From contig CAZYXG010000007.1 in the NCBI GenBank assembly GCA_964650885.1, positions 1 through 64,000 on the forward strand: DNA of 64,000 bases, read 5' to 3'. Shown in pieces: positions 35,501-43,850 of this stretch. The DNA is from JAPLFM01 sp964650885. Its GTDB lineage: Bacteria; Bacteroidota; Ignavibacteria; Kapaibacteriales; UBA2268. Both the position numbers and the translations under genes were made by a program. Under the pieces are notes generated by a model that had not been told where the DNA came from, searched no databases, and was given only the letters and a program-made list of their open reading frames with translations. Position 1 is the stretch's first letter. Each line of letters starts with the position of its first letter.

Positions 35501-37548
35501 ATTTTAGTAATGGCACATTACCTTATCAAATCCCAATCAATAGCAAAGATACTTTAAGAATATTCTATTGTCCTCGTTCACTATCGCTTAGAGATAGTAT
35601 TATACATTCTGCAAAATTGCATATAAAAAGTAATGGAACTGGTTGGTCTGTAAATTTTGATAGGTTTTTAACTGGTAAGCAAATGCTTTTCCAAGAGCCA
35701 GGTCCGCTGATTACTAATTTCCCTCCAACAAGGGTTAATAATTTTGCAACAGCTCTTACTACTTATTTGACTATTCCAGATATTGATGTGAATCCTTCAC
35801 GTGATGGCTTACAGATTGATTCTGTTACATTCGAGCCAGAAGATAAGGTATTTACTGCTACAGATAGACTTGGAAAACCTTTCCCAATTATCGTAGCAGG
35901 GAAAGATACCCTTAGACTGAAAATAGACTTCAAGCCAAGAGCACCAAGAGCTTATGTTAATAAAATGAAAATTCATTTTAGCAAACCTTGTTATACTAGC
36001 GATACCACTCTGACTATTAAAGGTTCAGGTTTTGCTCCTGCTTTTGGTATGGGGCTTACTTTCCAAGATGCTGTTAAGAATATTGATTCTGTAGTTATAA
36101 TCAGTTGCGATACTTTATTCTTACCAGTATATACCAATAGAGAAATACCAGCCACATCTGTGGATATTAAATGCAGAATTGGCTATGATACTTCTAAATT
36201 TGAGTATGTTGGTGCTAGCTCTTATTATATGAATGCCAGCTGTATGAACCGTACTCCAAAGATTTCTAATATTTTCTCACCAACTGGCGGCAAGGAATTT
36301 ATATTAGAAAACTTCTGCGATGTGGATTCACTCAAGCCATTTATGATTGCTAAATTCTTAGCAAAGCAGCGTGTTTCAGTGCAAGATACATTTAAAGTAG
36401 ATTCCATAGCATTCGATACAAAAGAGATAATTCTATATCAAATCATTGCTACATCGGATAAGATTTTTGTTAAAACAAAGAATTCCGATTTTAAAATATT
36501 GAATGATATTAATTTCGATAGCGTACGAGTTTTGGATTGCTCCGATAGGACTTTCCAAATTTTGAATACTGGTGAAGTTGACATATTGCTTGGTGCATTG
36601 AATGGTATTCCAGCCGATGTAGCATTCCTAACATCAGTTCCAAATTTAGGGGATATAGTCAGACCTGGCGATACTGCTTCAATCACTTTAAGATTCTGCC
36701 CGAGCAAAAAACAAGTAATGGTTGATTCATTGTTGTATTCAATTTTGAAACCTTGCATTTCTATTGATAGTAATAATCTTGCTGGTATTGGCTTTGCTCC
36801 AATTTTGGAAGTTCGATCCGATTTGAGCAATAACTATTTAGTAGTTGATACTGTTAAAACTGCAATTGGAGATACAATAGAATTGCCGCTTTACTTTGAA
36901 AAAGATTTAAAAGCGAACTATAATAACATTGACTATTGGCTTGAGGATTTGAGTTTTGAACTTAATTTCAAATATAGAAAAGAAGCATTGAAGCTAATAG
37001 CTATCAAAAATGATCTGAAAAATTTAATTGAATATTCCGAAGTGCCAGGTGGTTTGAAAGTTACATATAAAAATGTGGATTCACTCAGAGCAGGTAGAAT
37101 AGGAAGTTTGAAGTTCCTGAGTGTTGTGCCAGATTCTTCAATCAATTACATTGAAACTACTATTACTAATTTCAACACAAGCAAGATTATGTTCTTAGAT
37201 TTGGTAAACTATCCAGAAGCAACTATACTTGAAGTGGAAGGAGCTTGCAATTTGGAAACTGTACATTTTGGAATTAATGGTAAATATCAATTTGAAAGTG
37301 TATATCCAAATCCAACGAATAACTCAATTGAAATGAAATTCACATTAGTTGAAAAAGTTAATTTCAAAATAGAATTATTCGATTTAACAGGGCATTTAGT
37401 GAAAGTATTAGCAGATTATCCACAAGAAATGCCTTTTGGAAACTATTCGATTAAGAATAATCTTTCAGATGTGCCATCGGGCAACTATCTAATTCATTTT
37501 TCATCGCCTAACTTTATAAATACTAAGCCATTAATTATTGCAAAATAA
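32554..37548 (+). CDS. Giant T9SS-exported adhesin-like protein (LamG plus choice-of-anchor-D repeats), TTG start
   Basis: The 1664-residue protein has a signal peptide (LKRLLLILSFFIPSLLQA), a LamG/concanavalin-like domain (about 40-230; MTVEMWLKPN, WFHLACMFDG, GQMDEIRIWDR), about eight choice-of-anchor-D beta-sandwiches with recurring FGxV-VG and VRFxP patterns, a cohesin-like segment (about 1420-1560) and a T9SS sorting domain (VYPNPTNNSIEMKF; VPSGNYLIHF). It is likely surface-anchored and adhesive. A longer frame starts at ATG 32512 inside the DUF1501 gene but puts 14 polar residues ahead of the signal peptide. TTG 32554, one base after the DUF1501 stop, gives a standard signal peptide. 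A hairpin over its stop codon may terminate transcription. Confidence 0.85.
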   Translation: MKRLLLILSFFIPSLLQAVAPCDNSNNAQACIGNALTIKVNNGLGAQYVDVKRSTTLDNVSTAMTVEMWLKPNVETGKTQYIAGMWGPSTDKNDVWVIYIDKNDDLVFEINGTTTNLGAIDNTAARTGIGTYNQTWFHLACMFDGTTKTASIYIDGNLKASATNQQYPVSTLRKMENKDLYLQIGSTNAFSNNSQNRTYRGQMDEIRIWDRLLNQTELICQKDISLNDTYKNLVLYFRCNEAISIYELCDAANKGSIGYLRSGARCEASDRKDFLPFVVVAPQFPDTVRCATKKVYTFTVTDTSLCGSSGRIRVLDVPQHFTFNSAFVQLYPNQATSFTFSLNTNYVGTLKPRIYIERANRCGQAIFLKQIVIVRETDLKYDVDSLDLGIAKKNCIEEPYKEKTFRLCNNTGKTGTNQTKTITSFKFNRLGMFQVVFPTVLPLDLAPDACVDIRVRFNPALDTANTYYDTLVIVSNDNCSGGGRIPVKGKIEDILRLNNLQTKRSVDSIDFGTICIGYYSNVYLYTYENLSTSPIQMTSIAVPPQFQGSQITFPLTLDVKTSYREKFVRFAPTVAGTYRDSVIFLCKSGSCTIRRVLIVKGRCIDTKVKFNIDTLKFGNVVVGQTKTLSVGATNIGNEQISVSFYLRQGDVFFFNGGQSVSINPGETRTVSIDFRPFSDSNYVDAVCYVENKCYESSCIPVTGKGVNERFLYNPSELRITSVMACGSETGVLEIKNNGGNTENLSNFNLNDPAGKFSMVDPPSLVGYTLNLPPGQSKKFTVRYTPNDILKDRADRAFLDYSTSDNTKWQGKLYGTSALPKIFITELTTFGTIEAGDKKRKVLQFENISSLPITLDSVTISSDFAIVYPLSFAGRLLNPRDTIEVTVDFLPQVPGDFNGIIKAYATKPCTITATGSLTGKAKVIPLEMISTLITYGFVKPCDCEERKLPLVNNSGVFAASIDSIWIDGQGVTDAYPMFFRWSSDFSNGTLPYQIPINSKDTLRIFYCPRSLSLRDSIIHSAKLHIKSNGTGWSVNFDRFLTGKQMLFQEPGPLITNFPPTRVNNFATALTTYLTIPDIDVNPSRDGLQIDSVTFEPEDKVFTATDRLGKPFPIIVAGKDTLRLKIDFKPRAPRAYVNKMKIHFSKPCYTSDTTLTIKGSGFAPAFGMGLTFQDAVKNIDSVVIISCDTLFLPVYTNREIPATSVDIKCRIGYDTSKFEYVGASSYYMNASCMNRTPKISNIFSPTGGKEFILENFCDVDSLKPFMIAKFLAKQRVSVQDTFKVDSIAFDTKEIILYQIIATSDKIFVKTKNSDFKILNDINFDSVRVLDCSDRTFQILNTGEVDILLGALNGIPADVAFLTSVPNLGDIVRPGDTASITLRFCPSKKQVMVDSLLYSILKPCISIDSNNLAGIGFAPILEVRSDLSNNYLVVDTVKTAIGDTIELPLYFEKDLKANYNNIDYWLEDLSFELNFKYRKEALKLIAIKNDLKNLIEYSEVPGGLKVTYKNVDSLRAGRIGSLKFLSVVPDSSINYIETTITNFNTSKIMFLDLVNYPEATILEVEGACNLETVHFGINGKYQFESVYPNPTNNSIEMKFTLVEKVNFKIELFDLTGHLVKVLADYPQEMPFGNYSIKNNLSDVPSGNYLIHFSSPNFINTKPLIIAK

Positions 37549-37557
37549 TGGCTTAGT
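37522..37557. terminator. Bidirectional hairpin across both stop codons of a convergent pair
   Basis: The 12-bp arms ACTAAGCCATTA (37522-37533) and TAATGGCTTAGT (37546-37557) are perfect inverted repeats around a 12-base loop. The right arm contains the stop codon of the giant T9SS gene (37546-37548) and of xseB on the other strand (37553-37555). T-runs after the stem are weak in both directions, so its strength is uncertain, but its position between convergent genes fits a shared terminator or an RNA 3-prime stabiliser. Confidence 0.55.
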
Positions 37558-37744
37558 TAATTTCCTGAGTAATGTCTGTGACTTTTTGTTCAGCTTTATC
37601 TAAGAAATCACGACATTCTTTAAGCACTTTTACACCATTTTCATAAAGCGAAAGCATTTCCTGAAGTGAAGTGTTTTCGTTTTCTAATTTAGTACTTATT
37701 TCTTCGAGAGAAGCTAGTTTTTCTTCAAAATTGAATTTATTCAT
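37553..37744 (-). CDS. xseB: Exodeoxyribonuclease VII small subunit
   Basis: A 63-residue coiled-coil protein with the XseB pattern FEEKLASLEEISTKLENENTSLQEMLSLYENG followed by a second helix (motif at residues 6-38). It binds the large subunit XseA in a multimeric nuclease that degrades single-stranded DNA. Its ATG overlaps the TGA of xseA (ATGA at 37744-37741), a typical translational coupling that keeps the subunit ratio. Confidence 0.93.
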   Translation of the reverse strand: MNKFNFEEKLASLEEISTKLENENTSLQEMLSLYENGVKVLKECRDFLDKAEQKVTDITQEIN

Positions 37745-38955
37745 TTCTTGCCTTTCTTTTTTGTTTCTGTAACTTTAGTTTGAATTATTTGAGAGTAAGT
37801 TTCCAATTCGACTTCCATTTCGGTATTGATTAAGTCCTTAGAAGTGATTACTTTGCCATTGTTTCTTAAAAGTGCATAACCCTTTTTCAGAGGCATTTCT
37901 GGATTAGCATTTTTTATAATTAAATCAAATTTTTCCAGCGAATGACTTACATTTTTGATTCTATCTCTTATTGAACTTTGCACAATATTAGTAGCTAATT
38001 TCAATTTATTTCTATTTAACTCAATTGTAGATTGTATTTTGTTTTCAAATCTTTCATTGACCACAAACTCCAAATATTCTCTTTGTCTTCTGATTTTTGT
38101 ATCAATAAAGTTTTTCATAGCTTCACTTTTATTTTCCAAATAAGAACTTATTTGGTCAATTGAAGTCAAGCTACAATAAGTCGCAGCCATAGTAGGAGTT
38201 GCCGCTCGCAAATCTGCCACAAAGTCCGCAATTGTGAAATCAGTTTCATGACCCACGGCAGAAATAATTGGTTTCTTAGATTTATAAATGGCATTAGCTA
38301 CAATTTCCGAATTAAAGCCCCATAAGTCTTCTATAGAGCCACCGCCTCTGCCAACTATAATAACATCGCAATCGGTCTCATTAAGCTCGCTAATCGCTTT
38401 TACGACATCTTTGCTGCACTCTGCACCTTGCACAATGGTAGGTCTTAACAAAACTTCTATATAAGGAGCTCTTTGCTTTAATGTAGTAAGTATATCTTGC
38501 AGCACAGAACCAGTTTGCGAAGTTACTATTCCTACTTTTCTAATCAAAGGCGGTAGCTCACGTTTTCTAGATCTATCGAAATAGCCTTCTATCTCTAATT
38601 TTGCTTTTAATTCTTCAAAAGCAAGATATAAATCGCCTACGCCACGGGCTTGCACCCAAATACAATCAAGTTGGTATGTTCCTCTGGCTTTGAAAACAGA
38701 AACTTTTCCTGCCGCCAGCAGCTTCATTCCCTCTTTAAGTTGAAATTTTGGACTTCGTGTTCGCCAAATTACAGCACTTATTGATGCTAATTCGTCTTTA
38801 AGTGTGAAATAGATGTGTCCTGAAGAATGTACCTTTAAATTTGATACTTCTCCAGAGACCATAACTTGTCCAATTTGCTGTTCCATAAAGTTGGAAATTA
38901 GACTTGTTATTTCTTCAACTGAATAAATTACTTCAGACATATTTTTTATTTTCAT
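37741..38955 (-). CDS. xseA: Exodeoxyribonuclease VII large subunit
   Basis: The catalytic subunit of exonuclease VII, 404 residues. An N-terminal OB-fold (about 10-105; VSGEVSNLKVHSSGHIYFTLKD) is followed by the nuclease domain with GIVTSQTGSVLQDI, DVIIVGRGGGSIEDLWGFNSE (about 190-210) and ISAVGHETDFTIADFVADLRAATPT (about 225-250), then coiled-coil helices that hold XseB. Two ATG starts are possible (38955 and 38940, MSEVIYSVEEI); the second fits the family N-terminus. It is divergent from ispF across 42 bases. Confidence 0.95.
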   Translation of the reverse strand: MKIKNMSEVIYSVEEITSLISNFMEQQIGQVMVSGEVSNLKVHSSGHIYFTLKDELASISAVIWRTRSPKFQLKEGMKLLAAGKVSVFKARGTYQLDCIWVQARGVGDLYLAFEELKAKLEIEGYFDRSRKRELPPLIRKVGIVTSQTGSVLQDILTTLKQRAPYIEVLLRPTIVQGAECSKDVVKAISELNETDCDVIIVGRGGGSIEDLWGFNSEIVANAIYKSKKPIISAVGHETDFTIADFVADLRAATPTMAATYCSLTSIDQISSYLENKSEAMKNFIDTKIRRQREYLEFVVNERFENKIQSTIELNRNKLKLATNIVQSSIRDRIKNVSHSLEKFDLIIKNANPEMPLKKGYALLRNNGKVITSKDLINTEMEVELETYSQIIQTKVTETKKKGKK

Positions 38956-38997
38956 AAATTACAACTGCAATTTATAACAATTAGCGACAAAATAATT

Positions 38998-39471
38998 ATG
39001 ATTGGGTTCGGTTTTGATGTTCATCAGCTCTCCAAAGGGGAAAAGCTGGTGCTTGGTGGGGTTGAGATAGACTCTGAATTGGGAACTATAGCTCATAGCG
39101 ATGGCGATGTACTGCTGCACGCTGTGATGGATGCTATGCTTGGAGCAATAGGAATGGGCGATATAGGAGAACATTTTCCTGATACCGACCCAAAATACAA
39201 AGATTTTAGTAGCTTGAAAATGTTAGAAGTAGTCGTAGAGCTACTTCGTGGCAACTATAAACTTATCAACATTGATATAGCTATAGTTTTGGAAGCTCCA
39301 AAAATCAAAAAATATAAAGAAGAAATGTGTGAAAAAATATCTAATGTTTGCAAAATTTCGCCTAATAGAGTGAATATTAAAGCAACAACTAATGAAAAAA
39401 TGGGATTTATTGGAAGAGGAGAAGGAATCGCTGTTTATGCTGTTTGTGAAATCCAATCTTTGTATGATTAA
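38998..39471 (+). CDS. ispF: 2-C-methyl-D-erythritol 2,4-cyclodiphosphate synthase
   Basis: IspF makes the cyclic diphosphate intermediate of the non-mevalonate isoprenoid pathway. The 157 residues are standard. Motifs are GFGFDVHQL (zinc ligands Asp and His, residues 3-11), AHSDGDVLLHAVMDAMLGA (about 33-51), GDIGEHFPDTDPKYK (about 56-70) and the C-terminal KATTNEKMGFIGRGEGIAVYAV. Its last 8 bases overlap the start of a histidine-kinase gene, first of three tight junctions in this four-gene operon. Confidence 0.96.
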   Translation: MIGFGFDVHQLSKGEKLVLGGVEIDSELGTIAHSDGDVLLHAVMDAMLGAIGMGDIGEHFPDTDPKYKDFSSLKMLEVVVELLRGNYKLINIDIAIVLEAPKIKKYKEEMCEKISNVCKISPNRVNIKATTNEKMGFIGRGEGIAVYAVCEIQSLYD

Positions 39472-41659
39472 GAAATTATTCCTAATATTATTTCTTTTTG
39501 TCAGTTTTTATGAATTAAAAGCTGATAAATCCTATCCACTTTCGGTAGTTTCCAATCATAGTTTCGATGGGAAACTATTCACCGATGGTATGTATTCCTA
39601 TTGCATAATCAATGATTGGGCAAGAGGAAACTTTACAATTACCAAATGGCAAGGAATCGAGAAAGAAAAAGCTGAAGGTAAGCTATTTGAAAATATAGAA
39701 ATAAGAGATGTTAGTTTTGGTAAGACCAACCTACTTGTTTATAAAGAATTTGATAGATACTATCTTGGCAAATTCGATAATGATTTGAATATTGAAAAAA
39801 TCCACGAATTTCAATTTCGATCCACAGATGATTTAGAAATTAGAATATTCGATAGTTTAGCAGTTATAAAGAACGGACGTAATATTTTTATTTATAACTA
39901 TGTTACTAAGTTTAAAAAAGAATACAACGGGGTGGTTGATTTAATTAAATATCAAAATAAATTCTATCTTTTGAAACAATTTGGCAGCCATTCGGAACTA
40001 ATAGAATTAGAAATTGAGAACTATAGAGAAAAGGAAAGATTGCTTTGCAAAGTGGAAATGAGTGCAGAGAAAGCAAGTTTGCTTGCAGAGAATAACCAAA
40101 TTGTCGTACTTGCAAATTTTACAAATAGTACTTATATAAACACTTATGATTTGCTTACTAAGACTCAATATTCTCAATTTTTAGAGGTAGATAAAGATAA
40201 TATTTCAGTTCATTCAATTGACACTAATGTTTTCATCTATTTTCTACAAAATAAAGAAGGTGTTTATTATTTAGTTAAATCCTTTTTAAATAAAATAAAT
40301 AACCCAGATTCTTGGTATAAACTGAAATTACCAAGTGAGCTAATAGAAAGCTCCAACACTAAAATTTTGAATGAGAACATAATTATCTTGTTTAAAAATG
40401 GAATTTACATTGCTGATTTGAATTTGAAGCCAATTGCTTCCGATAATTTCCGATTGGAAGAAGATTATGTACCAGAATATTACGATGCAAGTAAGTACCT
40501 TGTTTTACAAGGTAAAAATAAGAGTCTCTTAATAAATTTAAAGAAAAATCCATTTTGGTTTATTTTCAGATTTTGGGAAAATTATTCATTCTATTTTATT
40601 CCATTTTCAGCTGTTTTGATGCTATTCTTATTCATTCAGTTGTATCGTTCCCAACGCAGATTGCTGAATGTGATACTAGATTTGCCAAGCACTGGCTTTG
40701 TGATAGTATTAGATAAAGAAGGTAATATCCTTAGAATAAATGATTTAGGTATGGATTTGATGAATTTAAATTACCAAGTTCCTCTCAAAAAGTATTACAA
40801 ATATTATTTCAACGATGAGAGTTTTAAATCATTAGAGCAAGTAATAGAAACAGCATTAAATAATAAGACTAGTTTCAATCAGAAAATTACAATTGTAAAA
40901 GATTATTTAGCTTTAGAATTTATTTGCAATGTGGTTGTGCTTCGCAATACTGCTGGTTTCGACAGAGGAGTAGTAATAACAGGGCTTGATATAACAGAAG
41001 AACTTGAAAGAAAACGTCTTTCCAATTGGGCACAGCTCGCCCACGATTTGCAAACCAATCTATCAACTGTTCGCTTAAATGCTGAACAAATGGAATTTGC
41101 CGAAGATAACCCAAATTCAAATAGACAACGTAAGATTCTTCATCAAGTGAATATTGTCATCAATAGAGTGCGTGACATTATCACAGTTGGCAGAGGCGAT
41201 GTGATTGAAATTAATCCAGTTGCAGCCACAGAACTTTTCCGTGAAGTGAAATCTGAATTTGAAATGGACTTTGGCGATTCGATTGAAATGCAAATTGAGG
41301 AGTCCAATGTAATAGTTCCTTGCGATAGAAAAAGAATTCTACGTGCCATTCGCAACGCTACTGAAAATGCTATAAAAATACTAACTAAAACTGGTGGAAA
41401 AATTACTTTTTCTGCTATCAATAATGGCAAATTCATTCTGCTTTCTATAAAAGATAATGGGCCTGGAATGCGTAAAGAAATTAAAGAAAATATGCTAAAC
41501 CCATTCTTCACTTCGGGCGAACAAGGTGGCACAGGCATTGGCACAATGATAATGAAAAATGTTGTTGAGCAGCACGGTGGCAGTATATTGATTAATTCTG
41601 AATTGAATGTAGGCACTGAAATAATTTTCAAAATCCCAAATAAAAAAGCAAATGTTTAA
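39464..41659 (+). CDS. Membrane sensor histidine kinase with large periplasmic domain
   Basis: Domains over 731 residues: signal peptide or first membrane helix (MIKKLFLILFLFVSFYELKA), an extracytoplasmic beta-rich region of about 350 residues, one membrane helix (about 375-395), a PAS-like segment (about 410-520; DLPSTGFVIVLDKEGNI), an H-box AHDLQTNLSTVRLNAEQ with the phospho-acceptor His near 526, and the ATPase domain with NATENAIKIL, DNGPGM and GGTGIGTMIM. It senses an unknown envelope signal. No response regulator lies nearby, so it is an orphan. ATG 39464 overlaps the ispF stop by 8 bases and gives the signal peptide; earlier in-frame ATGs lie inside ispF. Confidence 0.88.
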   Translation: MIKKLFLILFLFVSFYELKADKSYPLSVVSNHSFDGKLFTDGMYSYCIINDWARGNFTITKWQGIEKEKAEGKLFENIEIRDVSFGKTNLLVYKEFDRYYLGKFDNDLNIEKIHEFQFRSTDDLEIRIFDSLAVIKNGRNIFIYNYVTKFKKEYNGVVDLIKYQNKFYLLKQFGSHSELIELEIENYREKERLLCKVEMSAEKASLLAENNQIVVLANFTNSTYINTYDLLTKTQYSQFLEVDKDNISVHSIDTNVFIYFLQNKEGVYYLVKSFLNKINNPDSWYKLKLPSELIESSNTKILNENIIILFKNGIYIADLNLKPIASDNFRLEEDYVPEYYDASKYLVLQGKNKSLLINLKKNPFWFIFRFWENYSFYFIPFSAVLMLFLFIQLYRSQRRLLNVILDLPSTGFVIVLDKEGNILRINDLGMDLMNLNYQVPLKKYYKYYFNDESFKSLEQVIETALNNKTSFNQKITIVKDYLALEFICNVVVLRNTAGFDRGVVITGLDITEELERKRLSNWAQLAHDLQTNLSTVRLNAEQMEFAEDNPNSNRQRKILHQVNIVINRVRDIITVGRGDVIEINPVAATELFREVKSEFEMDFGDSIEMQIEESNVIVPCDRKRILRAIRNATENAIKILTKTGGKITFSAINNGKFILLSIKDNGPGMRKEIKENMLNPFFTSGEQGGTGIGTMIMKNVVEQHGGSILINSELNVGTEIIFKIPNKKANV

Positions 41660-42101
41660 TTTGAACGTCAGTAAAGTGGCAGCAATAGATTATGGCGAAA
41701 AAAGAATTGGCTATGCAGTTAGCGATTCTATGCATGTTATTGCAATTTCAAGAGATACTTTCGTTGAAAAAAATATGAAGTATATCAAAGAAGTGATGGA
41801 AAAAGATAATGTGAAGATTGTAGTAGTAGGACTTCCTTCAATTAAAGATGGGAAAATTACCAAAATAGTGGAAAAGATAAATCTTTTCTGCGAAAATTTG
41901 AAACTAAATGACCAATTTATTGTTATTAATGTAGATGAATCATATTCATCGCAGCGTGCCTCAGAGCTTATGCTCGAAAATGGTACTAAGAAAAACAAAA
42001 GGAAAGAAAAAGGAAGTTTAGATAAAATAGTTGCTTCTATTTTGCTACAAGACTTTCTCGACTCTCAAGATTTTGCTAATAACTACAAAAAATTACTATG
42101 A
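41652..42101 (+). CDS. ruvX: YqgF/RuvX-family RNase H-like nuclease
   Basis: A 149-residue RNase H-fold protein of the YqgF/RuvX family, known for 16S rRNA 5-prime processing and proposed as a Holliday junction resolvase. Motifs are AAIDYGEKRIGYAVSD (catalytic Asp, about 10-25), VVGLPSIKDG (family VxGLPxxxDG, about 57-66), VDESYSSQRASELM (about 96-109) and DKIVASILLQDFL (about 125-137). The ATG overlaps the kinase stop by 8 bases and its own stop shares ATGA with the next gene. Confidence 0.92.
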   Translation: MFNLNVSKVAAIDYGEKRIGYAVSDSMHVIAISRDTFVEKNMKYIKEVMEKDNVKIVVVGLPSIKDGKITKIVEKINLFCENLKLNDQFIVINVDESYSSQRASELMLENGTKKNKRKEKGSLDKIVASILLQDFLDSQDFANNYKKLL

Positions 42102-43408
42102 GATTACTAGCTTTAATTCTTTTATTATCAGTAACTACTGCATTTGCTCAATTGGATAAAACACTTTATTATTCATTTGGTGAGCAAATTTATTTAGATG
42201 TAAATCCAATTGAAAAAGTTAATGGTGACACCACAAAAGTTTTGCTTTTGGCCAAAGTAGTTTTCGATGCTATGACTTTTGAAAAGCTAAATAACATAGA
42301 TCCAAACAGTAAATATATAGCAAAACCAACTTTTGAATTTATAATTAAAGATAAAGATGGAGTTATTCGCAAAAGATTTGAGTATCTCGATACTGTTTTA
42401 GCTGGAAAGTATGAACAAACAGATTCTAAAAAAGACTTTTATTCTTTCTCCAAATCAGTAAATTTGCAAAATGGGACTTACACTGTAAGCATCAATCTTT
42501 TGAATAAATCATCTCGCAATAAAATTTATAAATTGGTTTCGTTAAATACTGAAAAAACAATTCCAATATTCTGTAAAGCTATTAATGTCAATTCTTTGAA
42601 TGATATAGAACCACTTATTTATGGTGGCAGTATGCCATTTTCTTCATCAAGTGTGCGTTTAATAATTCCTACTATTGGAAAGCAATACAGCAAAAATTTA
42701 ATTTATTTGCTTGCAAAAAAGAAATCTACTGATGTTGAAGAGTACGAACCAGATTTTGCAAATCTATCTGGAACTGTAGAAATTAGAAATAATTTCAGTT
42801 TAAATTCCACTGCATTCAAAGGCAAAACATATTTGAACTTACAAAAAATAGTTTCTAATAATCAATTTCTTGATTTGGAAATAAGCTCCAATAAAGTATT
42901 GCCAGGCACTTATACACTGAAAATATTTGAAGAAAACACTAGAGATACGCTAAAGTTTGACTTTTTAAATGAATGGTTTGATAAGCCACTTAGTTTGAAA
43001 AAAGTGTCTTATGCAATTGATTGTTTGAGTTATATACTTAAAGATGATGAAATAGATGATATGCGTGCTGGTGAAAATAAAGAGAATTGGGAAAAATTTT
43101 ATTCTTTTTGGAGCAAAAAAGACCCAACTCCCAATAGTCTTTATAATGAAGCACTTATACAATATTTCACAAGATTAGACTATGCCTTTTTCAACTTCCA
43201 AACGTTAAGCGAAGTTGATGGTTCAAAAACAGATAGAGGAAAAATTTATATTCTTTTCGGTGAACCTCAAATAATGGCTAATAGTTTTACAAATGGGAAA
43301 TCCTTGATTACTTGGTCTTATCCAAATTTGAAAAAAGATTATATATTTGAGCTAATTAGCTCGGGAATTTATAAACTAGTTCAAATTAAAGATAGGCCTA
43401 AATCCTAA
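42098..43408 (+). CDS. Exported GWxTD-domain protein
   Basis: The 436-residue protein begins with a signal peptide (MRLLALILLLSVTTAFAQ). The middle region is beta-rich, and the C-terminal part (about 340-430) is a GWxTD domain: SKTDRGKIYILFGEPQIM near 378-395 matches its (W)xTDRGRxYIxxGxP core, although the Gly-Trp is replaced. Function is unknown; the family occurs in Acidobacteria, Gemmatimonadota and the Ignavibacteria/Kapabacteria group. It is coupled to ruvX by an ATGA overlap and shares CTAA (43405-43408) with the convergent gene's stop. Confidence 0.82.
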   Translation: MRLLALILLLSVTTAFAQLDKTLYYSFGEQIYLDVNPIEKVNGDTTKVLLLAKVVFDAMTFEKLNNIDPNSKYIAKPTFEFIIKDKDGVIRKRFEYLDTVLAGKYEQTDSKKDFYSFSKSVNLQNGTYTVSINLLNKSSRNKIYKLVSLNTEKTIPIFCKAINVNSLNDIEPLIYGGSMPFSSSSVRLIIPTIGKQYSKNLIYLLAKKKSTDVEEYEPDFANLSGTVEIRNNFSLNSTAFKGKTYLNLQKIVSNNQFLDLEISSNKVLPGTYTLKIFEENTRDTLKFDFLNEWFDKPLSLKKVSYAIDCLSYILKDDEIDDMRAGENKENWEKFYSFWSKKDPTPNSLYNEALIQYFTRLDYAFFNFQTLSEVDGSKTDRGKIYILFGEPQIMANSFTNGKSLITWSYPNLKKDYIFELISSGIYKLVQIKDRPKS

Positions 43409-43800
43409 TCCAATTCTTCGTAGCTTTTAGGTTCCCAGTCCAATCCTTCGCAAGGAATAATATCCGTTGTGATATGTTGGTCATAAATTTTACAAAGCTG
43501 ATTATCCGAAGAAAAGTTAATACAGCTTCCACATAAAGTGCTATCAATGATTTGTTTTGATTGCTTTTGAAATTTTTCATATTCCTGATAGCCAGGGTAA
43601 ATAGCTAAGAGCCAAAACGTAAACAGCAATAAGTACCAATAATTGAATAAGTTTAAAAATGGCACAAATATACTCGCCGCTATCATAATTATAAATACTC
43701 TGCTTAGCACACCCCAAACTATAATGCCTGTTGTGATTGGTTCATCGTCTTCATCGAACTTGAAAAAGAGGATATTGAATAACTTTCTAAATATGTTCAT
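43405..43800 (-). CDS. Small two-helix membrane protein with a Cys cluster
   Basis: A 131-residue protein with two membrane helices (about 25-48 and 53-70) and a cytoplasmic or periplasmic tail carrying four cysteines (CGSC at about 89-92, then single Cys near 102 and 117), a spacing that could bind zinc or form disulfides. I do not recognise the family. It is divergent from mutL (50-base spacer) and convergent with the GWxTD gene, with overlapping stop codons. Confidence 0.65.
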   Translation of the reverse strand: MNIFRKLFNILFFKFDEDDEPITTGIIVWGVLSRVFIIMIAASIFVPFLNLFNYWYLLLFTFWLLAIYPGYQEYEKFQKQSKQIIDSTLCGSCINFSSDNQLCKIYDQHITTDIIPCEGLDWEPKSYEELD

Positions 43801-43850
43801 TAATATGACTTTTTATATTTCAAAAATAAAAGCAATTTTGCAATCTGATT

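Noticed and set aside
41143..41631. 162-codon open frame antisense to the histidine kinase
   Set aside because: It is a shadow of the kinase ATPase domain, whose motifs are complete on the plus strand; no signal or motif of its own.
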